Assembly: GCF_017352135.1 (NCBI RefSeq)
Contig: NZ_CP071454.1
Location: 2,691,001-2,755,000, forward strand
Direction of reading: 5' to 3'
Source of the DNA: Rhizobium lentis
Lineage (GTDB): Bacteria; Pseudomonadota; Alphaproteobacteria; Rhizobiales; Rhizobiaceae
Length of the DNA: 64,000 bases
The translations under genes and the position numbers were made by a program. Shown one piece after another: positions 27,872 through 37,237 of the stretch (position 1 is its first letter; each line of letters begins with the position of its first letter). Under the pieces are notes generated by a model. It was not told where the DNA came from. It searched no databases and saw nothing but the letters and a program-made list of their open reading frames with translations.

Positions 27872-28423
27872 TTACTTCTTCGCGCCGCGTTTCAGATGCT
27901 CGTCCAGGCGCGGCATGATCTCGACGAAATTGCACGGCGCGCTGCGGTAGTCGAGTTGTCCTTTGAGAATGCCGTCCCAGGCGTCCCGGCAGGCGCCGGG
28001 CGAGCCGGGCAGCGCGAAGATGAAAGTGGAATTGGCGACGCCGGCCGTAGCGCGCGACTGGATCGTCGCCGTGCCGATCTTCTCATAGGAAATACGGTGG
28101 AAGACGGCGGAAAAGCCGTCCATGCGCTTTTCGAACAACGGTTCGAGCGCTTCGGGCGTCACGTCGCGTCCGGTAAAGCCGGTGCCGCCCGTCGTGATGA
28201 TGACGTCGATCTCGTCCTGTTCGGTCCAGGCCTTGACCCGCGCGGCGATTTTCTCCCGGTCGTCGGGCACGATCGCCCGGTCGACCAACCGGTGGCCCGC
28301 CTCGGCGATCCGCGCCGCCAGCGTATCGCCCGACTTATCGGTTTCCGGCGTGCGCGTATCCGAGACGGTGAGAATCGCGATGCCGACGGCGATGAAGGGC
28401 CGCTTTTCGTCCAAACCTGCCAT
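27872..28423 (-). CDS. moaB: Molybdenum cofactor biosynthesis protein B
   Basis: 183 residues from the ATG at 28423, whose A is shared with the ispE stop (TGATG). The MoCF fold shows VGIAILTVSDTRT, SGDTLAARIAEAGH, the VIITTGGTGFTGRDVTPEA site (TTGGTG at 77-82) and FALPGSPGACRDAWDGIL. MoaB/Mog proteins bind molybdopterin and adenylylate it. It is translationally coupled to ispE; no other molybdopterin gene is nearby. Confidence 0.93.
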   Translation of the reverse strand: MAGLDEKRPFIAVGIAILTVSDTRTPETDKSGDTLAARIAEAGHRLVDRAIVPDDREKIAARVKAWTEQDEIDVIITTGGTGFTGRDVTPEALEPLFEKRMDGFSAVFHRISYEKIGTATIQSRATAGVANSTFIFALPGSPGACRDAWDGILKGQLDYRSAPCNFVEIMPRLDEHLKRGAKK

Positions 28424-29319
28424 CACATGCCTCCCGAAATGGTTTCCGTCGCCTGGAAATACCAGTCGGGCCGCGCCTCGTGAAGAGCCGCCGCCGCCTG
28501 TTGTGCGGCGGCCGTATCCGCAAAGATACCGAAGCAGGTGGCGCCGGAGCCGGACATGCGGGCAAGCAGGGCGCCCTGAGCCAGCAGCATCGCCGCGGTC
28601 GCCGCGATCTCGGGAACGGCGTCGCGCGCCGGCGGCTCGAGGTCATTGCGGGCGGCGGCGATCGCCGCCAACCAGGCGCCGCGCCCATGGAGATTCGGCG
28701 CCAGGCTGAGGGCCGGGTTGTCCTTTGCCTTGAGCCGGCGGAAAACCTCGGGCGTCGACACGCCCTTCAGCGGATTGGCGAGCACCATGGCAAAGGCCGG
28801 AAGATCGCGTAAGGCCTCGATCTGTTCGCCGATACCACGGGCAATCAGCGGCCGGCTCTCAAGGCACATCGGCACGTCGGCACCGAGCTTGAGCGCGAGG
28901 CTGGCAAGCGCCTCCACCGGCAGGCTCATACCCCAGAGGCGCATCAGCCCCCGTAAGGTCGCGGCCGCATCGGCCGAGCCGCCGCCGATGCCGGAGGCGA
29001 TCGGCAGGTTCTTTTCGAGGTGGATGTGGACGGGGAAGGCGAGGCCGCCCACGACCTCGCGCAGAAGATCGCGCGCCCTGAGCACCAGATTGGTGCCACC
29101 GTCACCGGCAAGAGTTTCGCCGAAACGGCCCGATAGCGTGAAGACGTCGGCCTGAGCGGGCAGAAAGCCCAGGCGGTCGCCGCAGTCGGCGAAGGTCACC
29201 AGCATATCGAGCAGATGATAGCCATCTGCCCGCTGGCCCGTCACATGCAGGGCGAGGTTGATCTTCGCGCGCGCCTCTTCGGTGACGCCGAAAGCGTCGG
29301 CCAGGCCCTCCTCAGGCAC
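28423..29319 (-). CDS. ispE: 4-diphosphocytidyl-2-C-methyl-D-erythritol kinase
   Basis: 298 residues from a GTG at 29319. The GHMP kinase fold has ARAKINLALHVTGQRADGYH (Lys19), the ATP loop PIASGIGGGSADAAA (106-120), Asp148 in KLGADVPM and the C-terminal ARMSGSGATCFGIF. It phosphorylates CDP-methylerythritol in the MEP isoprenoid pathway. It sits 11 bases downstream of the TPR gene, and a polyprenyl diphosphate synthase that uses the pathway's end product is encoded further upstream on the same strand. Confidence 0.95.
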   Translation of the reverse strand: MPEEGLADAFGVTEEARAKINLALHVTGQRADGYHLLDMLVTFADCGDRLGFLPAQADVFTLSGRFGETLAGDGGTNLVLRARDLLREVVGGLAFPVHIHLEKNLPIASGIGGGSADAAATLRGLMRLWGMSLPVEALASLALKLGADVPMCLESRPLIARGIGEQIEALRDLPAFAMVLANPLKGVSTPEVFRRLKAKDNPALSLAPNLHGRGAWLAAIAAARNDLEPPARDAVPEIAATAAMLLAQGALLARMSGSGATCFGIFADTAAAQQAAAALHEARPDWYFQATETISGGM

Positions 29320-29330
29320 AGGTCGCGCCC

Positions 29331-31163
29331 TTAGGATTTCTTGTCGACCGGTGGCGGCGTGACGGGCGCCGGATCCGGCTGCTTCTTGTCGGCCGCCTTC
29401 GCGTCGTCGCTGTCGACGGGCAGGCCATTGGCGACCTTGTCCTTGATCTTCGGAATTTCGGCCGCTTCAGGCTCTGAGGCGAGGGCCCGGTTCCACTGGT
29501 AGACGGCTTCGAGCTTGCGCCCGACGCGCCAATAGGCATCACCGAGATGATCGTTGATCGTTGCGTCGCCGGCCTTGATCTGTGCCGCCCGTTCCAGCTC
29601 GTCGACGGCGTCATCGAAGCGCTTCAGCCGGAAATAGGCCCAGCCGAGCGAATCGATGATGTAACCGTCGTCAGGGCGCAGCTCGACCGCCTTCTTGATC
29701 ATGGCGAGACCCTCTTCGAGATTCCGGTTCATATCGATCCAGGAATAGCCGAGATAGTTCAGCACCTGCGGCTGGTCGGGGTTGAGCTCCAGGGCCCTGC
29801 GGAAGTTCGGTTCGGCCTGGTCCCACTTCTTCAGCCGCTCATAGGCAATGCCGCGCTGGAAGAAGACGCTCCAGTTGGCGCGGCCGGCGATCGGGCCGAT
29901 CGCTTCGACCGCCTTGTCGTAATTGGCGGCCATCGCCTCGTAATCCTTGGCGTCGGAGAGCACGCTGCCATAGGCGAGGTAGCTGCGGATATCCTTCGGG
30001 TCGGAGGCGATCAGCGCCTGCAGGTGTTTGCGCGCCTCGTCCACCTTGCCGCCCTGGGCCAGGGCGAGGCCGAGCTGCAGTTCGGAAATGCGCCGCATCG
30101 GTGAATTTTCCGGCACCTTCTTGTAGAGCGCGATGGCGCGGTCCATCTGGTTCTGCTTTTCGGCGATGCCGCCGAGCAGCACCAGCGTATCGGCACTGTT
30201 GGGGTCAAGCGCCTTGGCGGTCTGCAGGTAGAGCGAGACGATGTCCTCGGCGCCGTCGCGGTTCAGCGCGCCGCCGACCGAAAACAGCACGCCGGCAGCC
30301 CCTTCTTTGGCAGTCTTGACCTGCTGCTCCTGCTTCTCACCCTTTTCGATACTGTCGCGCAGCGCATTCAGCGGCGCGTAGTTCGGCAGCAGATTGTCGC
30401 CGACGGAGACGGCGTCGAGCGCCTTCTGCTTGTTGCCCTGCGTCGCTTCGAGGCGGGCCAGCGCCATCACCGCGCGCATGAAGGTGTCGGGCGCCGTCGC
30501 GCCCCCTTCCTTGTCGAGCACTGCGTCGTTCAGATGCTGGCGGGCCGATTTCACGTCGCCGGTAACGACGGCGATCGCGCCGGCATTGTAATTCTGGAAG
30601 ATGCGGAACCAGTCCGGTCCCTTCATCTTCTCGACCATGGCGAGCGCTTCCTTGCCGCGGCCGGCGCCGACGCGGGCCCAGGCGAGCAGCAGGTCGTTCA
30701 TCATCCGGTCGAGATCGTTCGGCCCCTTATACTTCAGAATGGACTCGGCGGTCTTGTAATCGTCTCGGCGCACTGCATCCATGCCGCGCACGATCGTGGT
30801 GATGCGTTCGACTGAGGGATCGCCCTTCAGATCGTTGGCATATTTGACACCTTCCTTGATATCGCCGTTGAGCAGCAGCGAGATCATCAGCCGCTGGCGA
30901 ATCTCCGGATTGCCTGGCTCGATCTGCAGCGCCTTCTTGTAGAGCTCGATCGCCATTTCGTAGTCGTGATCGACATCGGCCGTGCGTGCGGCGAGGAAGG
31001 CGCCGGAAAAAGTGGTGACGCTATCGGCATCGAAACTGTCGGTCTTGCCGGCCTCGCCCGCCTTGGCCGCATCCTCGGCACTCACGCCGGCGACACCGCC
31101 GAGCGAAAGGACAGCCGCCAGCGCTGCGCTCGTAAGAAGACGGATGGCAAATCTCTGCCGCAT
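29331..31163 (-). CDS. Exported TPR-repeat protein
   Basis: 610 residues with a Sec signal peptide (MRQRFAIRLLTSAALAAVLS, cleavage probably after VSA near residue 29). The rest is a superhelix of TPR units: clear ones are YEMAIELYKKALQIEPGNPE (68-87), ADTLVLLGGIAEKQNQMDRA, WDQAEPNFRRALELNPDQPQ, LEEGLAMIKKAVELRPDDGY and FDDAVDELERAAQIKAGDAT. The C-terminus is Asp/Lys/Pro-rich. It is probably a periplasmic scaffold; targets are unknown. It is in line with ispE and moaB and may head that transcript. Confidence 0.93.
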   Translation of the reverse strand: MRQRFAIRLLTSAALAAVLSLGGVAGVSAEDAAKAGEAGKTDSFDADSVTTFSGAFLAARTADVDHDYEMAIELYKKALQIEPGNPEIRQRLMISLLLNGDIKEGVKYANDLKGDPSVERITTIVRGMDAVRRDDYKTAESILKYKGPNDLDRMMNDLLLAWARVGAGRGKEALAMVEKMKGPDWFRIFQNYNAGAIAVVTGDVKSARQHLNDAVLDKEGGATAPDTFMRAVMALARLEATQGNKQKALDAVSVGDNLLPNYAPLNALRDSIEKGEKQEQQVKTAKEGAAGVLFSVGGALNRDGAEDIVSLYLQTAKALDPNSADTLVLLGGIAEKQNQMDRAIALYKKVPENSPMRRISELQLGLALAQGGKVDEARKHLQALIASDPKDIRSYLAYGSVLSDAKDYEAMAANYDKAVEAIGPIAGRANWSVFFQRGIAYERLKKWDQAEPNFRRALELNPDQPQVLNYLGYSWIDMNRNLEEGLAMIKKAVELRPDDGYIIDSLGWAYFRLKRFDDAVDELERAAQIKAGDATINDHLGDAYWRVGRKLEAVYQWNRALASEPEAAEIPKIKDKVANGLPVDSDDAKAADKKQPDPAPVTPPPVDKKS

Positions 31164-31294
31164 CAGGAAACCTTTCTTCGAGAGCGTCCGGGTGTCATGC
31201 CGGTCGCAAATCAGTTGTGATCACTGATTCATAACAGGATGGCTTTTTTGGAGCGGCGCTGCAAGAAAATCAGCCTCCGATCGAGGGCGTTCGA

Positions 31295-32335
31295 TCAATT
31301 GACGCGCTCGACGCAGAAGTCGATCACCTCCATCAGGGCAGATTTCCACACCGTATCGGGAAGCGGCGCCAGGGCATCCCGCGCGATCGTGCCGTAATGG
31401 ATCGCCCGAGCGATCGTATCGCTGAGCGTGCCATATTTGGTGATCAGCCCCAGCGCTTTTTCCAGGTTGGCGTCGCTGCTGTTGCCGGCCTCGATCGCAT
31501 CGCGCCAGAAGGCGCGCTCCTCTGCGGTGCCGCGGCGATAGGCGAGGATGACGGGCAGGGTGATCTTGCCTTCGCGGAAATCGTCGCCGACATTCTTGCC
31601 GAGATCGGCGGCCTTCCCGCCGTAGTCGAGCGCGTCGTCGACGAGCTGGAAGGCAAGCCCGAGATTCATTCCGTAGGATTTCAGCGCGTTGCGGCCGGAG
31701 CGGCCGGCGTCGGCGACGATCGGTCCGACTTCGGCGGCGGCGGCAAAGAGGGCGGCCGTCTTGGCGCGGATGACGGCGAGATAATCATCCTCCGTCGTCT
31801 CCATGTTCTTGGCGACGGAAAGCTGGAGCACCTCGCCTTCCGCGATCACGCAAGCCGCGGAAGACAGAACGTCGAGCGCGTCGAGCGAGCCGACATCGAC
31901 CATCATGCGGAAGGCCTGGCCGAGCAGGAAATCGCCGACCAGCACGCTTGCCTGGTTGCCCCAGATCATCCGCGCCGTCGATTTGCCGCGGCGCAGGTCG
32001 CTTTCGTCGACGACGTCGTCATGCAGCAGCGTCGCCGTATGCATGAACTCGACCGACGTGGCGAGCTTGACGTGATTTTCGCCGCGGTAGTCGAACAGCG
32101 AGGCGGCGGCCAGCGTCAGCATCGGCCGCAACCGCTTCCCGCCCGACGAGATCAGATGGTTCGCCACTTCGGGGATCATCTGCACGTCCGAGCCGGCCTT
32201 GGACAGAATAAGCTGGTTCACCCGCTCCATGTCAGCCCTGGTGAGATCGACCAGCGGCTTGATGGATGCCAGTTTGTTTTTGCTTTCTTCAAGCGGTATG
32301 ACCACGCCCAACGACCCGGACTCCTGTTCATTCAT
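31295..32335 (-). CDS. Polyprenyl (probably decaprenyl) diphosphate synthase
   Basis: 346 residues from the ATG at 32335. The two Asp-rich motifs are DDVVD (106-110, in LLHDDVVDESDLRRG) and DDALD (233-237, QLVDDALDYGG), with GGKRLRP at 65-71. Ala101, five residues before the first motif, is small as in long-chain synthases. The enzyme extends FPP with IPP to the ubiquinone side chain. Rhizobia make Q-10, so decaprenyl is likelier than octaprenyl, though chain length cannot be read from sequence. Diverges from the DUF2007 gene. UbiA, which uses the product, is at 57.4 kb. Confidence 0.93.
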   Translation of the reverse strand: MNEQESGSLGVVIPLEESKNKLASIKPLVDLTRADMERVNQLILSKAGSDVQMIPEVANHLISSGGKRLRPMLTLAAASLFDYRGENHVKLATSVEFMHTATLLHDDVVDESDLRRGKSTARMIWGNQASVLVGDFLLGQAFRMMVDVGSLDALDVLSSAACVIAEGEVLQLSVAKNMETTEDDYLAVIRAKTAALFAAAAEVGPIVADAGRSGRNALKSYGMNLGLAFQLVDDALDYGGKAADLGKNVGDDFREGKITLPVILAYRRGTAEERAFWRDAIEAGNSSDANLEKALGLITKYGTLSDTIARAIHYGTIARDALAPLPDTVWKSALMEVIDFCVERVN

Positions 32336-32419
32336 TGCAGCTGACAATAGAAAGGGGCGATGGACGCGGCAAGAGGTGAATTGTCGCGCAGGACGAAATT
32401 GGAAGGAAAACGACGGCAA

Positions 32420-32647
32420 ATGCATGAGCTTATCCGCGCCAACGACCCCGTTCTGCTCTCCTATGCCGAGAGCCTGATGAAGGATGCGGGCATTCACTGC
32501 TTCATCGCCGATCAGGGCATGAGCGTGCTGGAAGGCTCGCTCGGCATGCTGCCGCGCCGTCTGCTGGTGGACGAGGAGATGGCCGATCAGGCCCGCCGCA
32601 TCCTGATCGACGCCGGTCTCGGCGGCGAACTGCGCGACAGAAAGTGA
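32420..32647 (+). CDS. DUF2007 family protein
   Basis: 75 residues from the ATG at 32420, with GGAAGGA upstream; 20 more in-frame codons upstream are not conserved in the family. MHELIRANDPVLLSYAESLM then KDAGIHCFIADQG and LLVDEEMADQARRIL make the small ferredoxin-like DUF2007 domain, called a putative signal-transducing protein. It lies 7 bases before the methyltransferase, so the two are probably co-translated. Confidence 0.88.
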   Translation: MHELIRANDPVLLSYAESLMKDAGIHCFIADQGMSVLEGSLGMLPRRLLVDEEMADQARRILIDAGLGGELRDRK

Positions 32648-32654
32648 GCGCGCG

Positions 32655-33452
32655 ATGACCGCGAAGCCCGCCCAAACCATCGATGCCTTCCATCGCGGCG
32701 CCTTTCACGTGGTGCAGCCCAGGGGCAGGGGCCACCGCTCCGGCATGGACGCGATGCTGCTGGCGGCGCTTGTCGCCGATGACCGTTCGATCAGGGTTGC
32801 CGATCTCGGCGCCGGCGCCGGCGCCGCCGGCCTCGCCGTCGCCTCGCGCCTTGCCAGGGCTGAAGTGGTGCTGTTCGAGCGTTCGGCCGAGATGGCCGAT
32901 TATGCCCGCCGCAGCCTCCTCCTGCCCGAAAACCTCCATCTTGCGGATCGCGTCGGCGTCGTCGAGGCCGATGTGACGCTGACCGCCAGGGCGCGCAACG
33001 ATGCCGGCCTCATTGATGAGAGCTTTCACCACGTGATCATGAACCCGCCTTTCAACGATGCCGGCGACCGGCGCACGCCGGATGCACTGAAGGCCGAAGC
33101 CCACGCGATGACCGATGGCCTGTTCGAAAGCTGGATCCGCACGGCCGGCGCCATCATGATCCCGGGCGGGCAATTGTCGCTGATCGCCAGACCCCAGTCG
33201 ATCGCCGAGATCATCGATGCCTGCGGCCGGCGTTTCGGCGGCATCGAGATCACTGCCATTCATCCGCGCGCCGGTGAAAATGCCGTGCGCATTCTGGTGA
33301 CCGCGATCAAGGGCTCGCGGGCGCGGCTGTCGCTGCGCGCGGCCCTCATCATGCATGAAGAGGGGAGCCACAAGTTCTCCCCTCTCGTCGATGATTTCAA
33401 CAATGGCCGGGCGGCCTATGCGAGGCTTCGATCCTCAACAGCTAGCCGGTGA
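32655..33452 (+). CDS. TrmN6-like methyltransferase
   Basis: 265 residues. The SAM-binding loop is [16 protein letters not shown] (DLGAGAG at 50-56), and the amino-methylating motif NPPF lies at 130-133 ([13 protein letters not shown]), as in TrmN6 enzymes that methylate A37 N6 of tRNA-Val. The N-terminal [16 protein letters not shown] is typical of the family. Activity on tRNA is inferred from homology. Its last 11 bases overlap the convergent end of mntH. Confidence 0.9.
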   Translation: MTAKPAQTIDAFHRGAFHVVQPRGRGHRSGMDAMLLAALVADDRSIRVADLGAGAGAAGLAVASRLARAEVVLFERSAEMADYARRSLLLPENLHLADRVGVVEADVTLTARARNDAGLIDESFHHVIMNPPFNDAGDRRTPDALKAEAHAMTDGLFESWIRTAGAIMIPGGQLSLIARPQSIAEIIDACGRRFGGIEITAIHPRAGENAVRILVTAIKGSRARLSLRAALIMHEEGSHKFSPLVDDFNNGRAAYARLRSSTASR

Positions 33453-34782
33453 CGAAATCGAGCAGCAGCTTGACGTTCAGCCCGGCGATGACGATCGCGA
33501 TCACATAGGAAACGCCGCTCAGCCAGCGCGGCGCCACCAATTCGCCCATCTTGGCTTTGCTGGCGGTGAACATCACGAGCGGGAAGACGGCGAAGGAAAG
33601 CTGCAGGCTGAGCACCACCTGTGTGAGGATCAGAAGTTCTGCCGTTCCCTGGTTGCCGTACCATATGGTGACGACCGCCGCCGGCACGATGGCGATGGCG
33701 CGGGTGATCAGCCGGCGCACCCAGGGTTTCAGCCGGATCTTGAGAAAGCCTTCCATGACGATCTGGCCGGCAAGCGTTGCCGTCACCGTCGAATTGAGGC
33801 CGCAGCAGAGAAGTGCAATGCCGAACAGCGTCGGCGCGATCGCCAGACCCAGCAGGGGCGACAGCAACGAATGCGCCTCGCCGAGTTCGACGACGTCGGT
33901 CTTGCCGTGCGCATTGAAGGCGGCGGCCGCAAGGATCAGGATCGAAGCGTTGATCAGCAGCGCGAAGCAGAGCGCGACGGTGGAATCGATCGTCGCATAG
34001 GTCAGCGCCTCCTTCTTCTCGGGAACCGTATGGCCATAGGCCCTGGTCTGGACGATGCCGGAGTGAAGATAGAGATTGTGTGGCATGACGGTCGCGCCGA
34101 GGATGCCGAGCGCGAGATAGAGCATCTCCGGATTGCTGACGATTTCGGTCGTCGGGAAGAAGCCCTTGATGACAGCGCCCCATTGCGGATCGGCAAGGAA
34201 GATCTGCACGCCGAAGCAGAGCGCGATGACGCCGAGAAGCGCGATGATGAAGGCTTCCACCCAGCGGAAGCCGAGCTTCTGCAGGAAGAGGATCAGGAAG
34301 ACGTCGAGCGCGGTGATGAGAACGCCGAGCTCCAGCGGAATGGCGAAGAGCAGGTTGAGGCCGATTGCCGTGCCGATCACCTCGGCGATGTCGGTGGCGA
34401 TGATGGCGATTTCCGCAAAGGCCCAGAGCGGCACTGAAACCCATTTGGGGAAGGCGTCGCGGCAGGCCTGCGCGAGGTCGCGGCCGGAGGCGATCGCCAG
34501 CCGCGCGCAGAGCGATTGCAGCACGATCGCCATCAGGTTGGAAAGCAGGGCGACGGTGAGCAGCGCATAACCGAATTTCGAGCCGCCGGCGAGCGAGGTC
34601 GCCCAGTTGCCGGGATCCATGTAGCCGACGGCGACCATATAGCCCGGCCCGGCGAAGGCCGCCGCCCGGCGCCACATCGAGCTGGGCCGTCCTGTTCCGA
34701 CGGTGCGGTAGACATCTGACAGTGACGCCTCTCCACGTTCGTGCCGCCAGCCATTGTTTACATTGGGATTGAGGGCGTCCAT
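33442..34782 (-). CDS. mntH: Nramp-type Mn2+ transporter
   Basis: 446 residues from the ATG at 34782; a GTG ten codons earlier is also in frame. Eleven or so helices with both metal-site motifs: DPGNWATS (56-63) in helix 1 and MPHNLYLHS (233-241) in helix 6. It imports Mn2+ (and some Fe2+) with protons. The 3' end overlaps the convergent methyltransferase gene by 11 bases. Upstream lies a 21-bp dyad that may bind the manganese regulator. Confidence 0.96.
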   Translation of the reverse strand: MDALNPNVNNGWRHERGEASLSDVYRTVGTGRPSSMWRRAAAFAGPGYMVAVGYMDPGNWATSLAGGSKFGYALLTVALLSNLMAIVLQSLCARLAIASGRDLAQACRDAFPKWVSVPLWAFAEIAIIATDIAEVIGTAIGLNLLFAIPLELGVLITALDVFLILFLQKLGFRWVEAFIIALLGVIALCFGVQIFLADPQWGAVIKGFFPTTEIVSNPEMLYLALGILGATVMPHNLYLHSGIVQTRAYGHTVPEKKEALTYATIDSTVALCFALLINASILILAAAAFNAHGKTDVVELGEAHSLLSPLLGLAIAPTLFGIALLCCGLNSTVTATLAGQIVMEGFLKIRLKPWVRRLITRAIAIVPAAVVTIWYGNQGTAELLILTQVVLSLQLSFAVFPLVMFTASKAKMGELVAPRWLSGVSYVIAIVIAGLNVKLLLDFVTG

Positions 34783-34824
34783 GCCGTTTTCACCTGTTTG
34801 TTGTGGGTGCACTATGACGGATAA

Positions 34825-34845
34825 GAATGATAATGCAAGTCATTC
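34825..34845. promoter_or_regulatory. Candidate Mur/Fur-type operator before mntH
   Basis: GAATGA (34825-34830), nine bases, TCATTC (34840-34845): a perfect dyad within an AT-rich stretch, 43 bases upstream of the mntH ATG. Rhizobial mntH is known to be regulated by the Fur-family protein Mur; that this dyad is its site is inference. Confidence 0.45.
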
Positions 34846-34965
34846 GCAACAAGAAAACCAATCTCCATGTTTTCCAGAACGCGGCCATTGCGTTTGTCGT
34901 TCCAGCGCATACATGGAATGCCGACGCGGATTGACGATCGGGCGATCCGAAGCGAAGGATGGGAA

Positions 34966-35826
34966 ATGGCCGGATTCTTGAGAAAATTGCTGCCGAAACG
35001 GTTCCGCAAGGAAGGCGTCGTAATCCCGGTGGTCAGGTTGCAGGGCGCGATCATCAGCGGCGGCGGCCAGTTCCGCCCCACCCTCAATCTCGCCAATGTC
35101 GCCCCCGTCCTGGAAAAGGCCTTCGCCATGAAGGAGGCGCCGGCCGTTGCCATAACAATCAATTCGCCGGGCGGCTCGCCGGTCCAGTCCCGACTGATCT
35201 TCACCCGCATCCGCGAGCTCGCCCGCGAAAAGCAGAAGAAGGTGCTGGTCTTCGTCGAGGATGTCGCCGCTTCCGGCGGTTACATGATCGCGCTTGCCGG
35301 CGACGAGATCATCGCCGACGCCACCTCGATCGTCGGCTCGATCGGCGTCGTCTCCGGCGGTTTCGGCTTTCCCGAACTCCTGAAGAAGATAGGCGTCGAG
35401 CGCCGCGTCTATACGGCCGGCGAGAACAAGGTGATCCTCGATCCGTTCCAGCCAGAAAAGGAAAAGGACATCGAGTACCTCAAAAGCCTGCAGCTCGAAA
35501 TCCATCAGGTGTTCATATCGATGGTGCGCGAGCGCCGCGCCGGCAAGCTGATGGACGATGCGACGGTCTTTTCCGGACTGTTCTGGAGCGGAACCCGCGG
35601 CCTCGAACTCGGCCTCGTCGACGGCCTCGGCGACATGCGCCAGGAATTGAAGCGGCGCTACGGCCAGAAGACCCGGCTTCAACTCGTCACCGCCAGCCGC
35701 GGCCTGTTCGGCCGCCGTATTCCGGGCGTATCGCCGGTTTCGCTCGAGGGGGCGGCATCCGCTGTTGCGACAGGGCTTGTCGAAGCGGCGGAAGAGAGAG
35801 CATTGTGGAGCCGCTTCGGGCTTTGA
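34966..35826 (+). CDS. S49-family (SppA/SohB-type) peptidase
   Basis: 286 residues from the ATG at 34966, after AAGGATGGGAA; the frame continues 33 codons upstream without support. VRLQGAIISGGG and AITINSPGGSPVQSRLI lead to the nucleophile Ser103 in EDVAASGGYMIALAGD; Lys155 in AGENKVILDPF is the expected general base of the Ser-Lys dyad. There is no obvious N-terminal membrane helix, so it may be cytoplasmic or peripheral. Such enzymes degrade cleaved signal peptides. The small downstream gene follows after 18 bases. Confidence 0.92.
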   Translation: MAGFLRKLLPKRFRKEGVVIPVVRLQGAIISGGGQFRPTLNLANVAPVLEKAFAMKEAPAVAITINSPGGSPVQSRLIFTRIRELAREKQKKVLVFVEDVAASGGYMIALAGDEIIADATSIVGSIGVVSGGFGFPELLKKIGVERRVYTAGENKVILDPFQPEKEKDIEYLKSLQLEIHQVFISMVRERRAGKLMDDATVFSGLFWSGTRGLELGLVDGLGDMRQELKRRYGQKTRLQLVTASRGLFGRRIPGVSPVSLEGAASAVATGLVEAAEERALWSRFGL

Positions 35827-35844
35827 GAGGAGCAAGAGAGGGGC

Positions 35845-36036
35845 ATGGCACAGCTTATTACCATTCTGGTCCTGGTCTTTTCCGGCTGGTGGCTCTACCG
35901 CCGCTTCGTCTCCGATGCCCGCAAGCTCGCCGAAAAGTCGCGCCGCGCTGAAAAGGAGCGCCAGACGGGCGCGATTGGCACGCTGGTCAAGGATCCGGCG
36001 ACAGGCGAATACCGGCTGAAGCGCGATGGGGAATAG
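35845..36036 (+). CDS. Small single-pass membrane protein, unknown function
   Basis: 63 residues after GAGAGGGG. An N-terminal membrane helix (QLITILVLVFSGWWLYRRFV, 3-22) is followed by a charged helix (SDARKLAEKSRRAEKERQ) and the segment LVKDPATGEYRLKRD, which is the conserved piece of this rhizobial family. It is 18 bases behind the S49 peptidase gene and probably co-expressed with it, which suggests a role at the membrane near that protease. The IS110 element begins 62 bases after its stop. Confidence 0.82.
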   Translation: MAQLITILVLVFSGWWLYRRFVSDARKLAEKSRRAEKERQTGAIGTLVKDPATGEYRLKRDGE

Positions 36037-36073
36037 GCGGGCGCGACTGTACCGGCCTCTCGCCCGGCGCTTG

Positions 36074-36100
36074 CCCCTCATCCGCCTGCCGGCACCTTCT
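36074..36100. repeat. Left half of a REP-like repeat split by the IS element
   Basis: Twenty-seven bases ending CACCTTCT are identical to 49304-49330, where the same repeat is unbroken. The right half continues at 37249 (CCCCG...GATATGCCGC). Confidence 0.9.
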
Positions 36101-36124
36101 TGGATAAGAAAAATGTAGGATATT

Positions 36125-36286
36125 GATGCTTGCCGGGCGGGTGGCCGCCCGCCCGGCAGCTGGTTGTCGGATCGTCACCTTCTTAGCCGTTTTGGGCTGT
36201 GGGGAGCAGGATCGCAACCGGCTCTTCATCTGGCCCGTGTGGTTGCAGGAACCTTGGGGTTCGTATCCAAGACAGGGACGACGAAG
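36125..36286 (+). ncRNA. Predicted IS110 bridge RNA
   Basis: A 5' stem-loop TGCCGGGCGGG / CCCGCCCGGCA (36131-36158) is followed by two guide loops. Target loop: closing stem 36160-36167 with 36214-36221, left guide CACCTTCT (36176-36183) identical to the target at 36093-36100, apical stem AGCC/GGCT, right guide GGGGAG (36201-36206) complementary to CTCCCC at 37247-37252. Donor loop: left guide TGGTTGC (36240-36246) identical to 37241-37247, apical stem GAACC/GGTTC, right guide TATCCAAG (36264-36271) complementary to CTTGGATA at 36099-36106. Layout and strands agree with the IS621 bridge RNA. Ends are approximate. Confidence 0.8.
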
Positions 36287-37237
36287 ATGACCGATAATAG
36301 CATGATCTGTGCCGGAATCGATGTCGGCAAAAGCCATCTCGACATTGCCCTTCATCCCAGCCGCGCAAGGCTGAGGGTCACTTATGACGCTGCTGGCCTG
36401 AAGGCGCTTGACGCCTTTCTTCAAGAGCATGACGTCAGCCGCATCGGCTTCGAAGCCTCCGGCGGCTATGAATGGCGGTTGCTGGCGCATCTGCGGGCCG
36501 GCAAGCGGCCGGCGGCGCGTCTGCAGCCGGCGCAATTGCGCTTCTTCGCCAAGAGCCGGCTCAAGCGAGCCAAGAACGATCGCCTCGATGCCGTGCTGAT
36601 TGCGCTCTTCACGGCAAGCCTCGAGCAGTTGCCGGCGCTGCCGGACGCACGCTTCGACAAACTGGCCGCCGAACTGACCTATCTGGAACAGATCGAGCAG
36701 CAGATCGCCCTGGTCAAGACCTTTGCCGAGACCGCCTTGTCGGAGGCGATCAAGCGCCGTCATGCGCGCGAGGTCGCCCGCCTCGAAACCTGCCGAAAGG
36801 CCCATCTGCTGCGGCTCGAAAAGACGGTTCGCGACGATTGTGACCTTTCGCAACGGCTCGATCTGCTGACCTCTATCAAAGGCATCGGGCTGCGCAGCGC
36901 CCTGTGCCTGATCATTCGGCTACCCGAGCTCGGAAATGCTGGCCGCGGCGAAATCGCCGCCCTTGCCGGCGTCGCACCCTATGACGACGATAGCGGTAAA
37001 TATCATGGCAGACGCCGCATCCAGGGTGGTCGCGAACGCCTGCGAAAGAGCCTGTTCATGTGCGCGTTTACGGCAACCCGGCACAATCCGGATCTCGCCT
37101 CTTTCTACACGCGCTTGCGTCAGAGCGGAAAGGAGCACCTGTGCGCCGTTATAGCCGTCGCCCGAAAACTCATCGTTCTCGCCAACACAATCCTCTTTCG
37201 CAAGACCGAATGGACGCCACAACACCGCAAGAATTAA
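36287..37237 (+). CDS. IS110-family recombinase (transposase)
   Basis: 316 residues from the ATG at 36287. The N-terminal RuvC-like domain shows the acidic set D12 (CAGIDVGKSHLDIAL), E56 (GFEASGGYEW), D98 and D101 (KNDRLDA). A coiled coil (125-185) leads to the Transposase_20 domain with SIKGIGLRSALCLI and the catalytic Ser236 in AGVAPYDDDSGKYHGRRRI. All catalytic residues are present and the frame is unbroken, so the copy may be active. The enzyme joins target and donor DNA held by the bridge RNA encoded just upstream. Confidence 0.95.
   Translation: MTDNSMICAGIDVGKSHLDIALHPSRARLRVTYDAAGLKALDAFLQEHDVSRIGFEASGGYEWRLLAHLRAGKRPAARLQPAQLRFFAKSRLKRAKNDRLDAVLIALFTASLEQLPALPDARFDKLAAELTYLEQIEQQIALVKTFAETALSEAIKRRHAREVARLETCRKAHLLRLEKTVRDDCDLSQRLDLLTSIKGIGLRSALCLIIRLPELGNAGRGEIAALAGVAPYDDDSGKYHGRRRIQGGRERLRKSLFMCAFTATRHNPDLASFYTRLRQSGKEHLCAVIAVARKLIVLANTILFRKTEWTPQHRKN

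Noticed and set aside
36037..36098. Left end of the IS further upstream
   Set aside because: Bases 36074-36100 are host repeat, identical to 49304-49330, so the element cannot begin before the CT at 36099.
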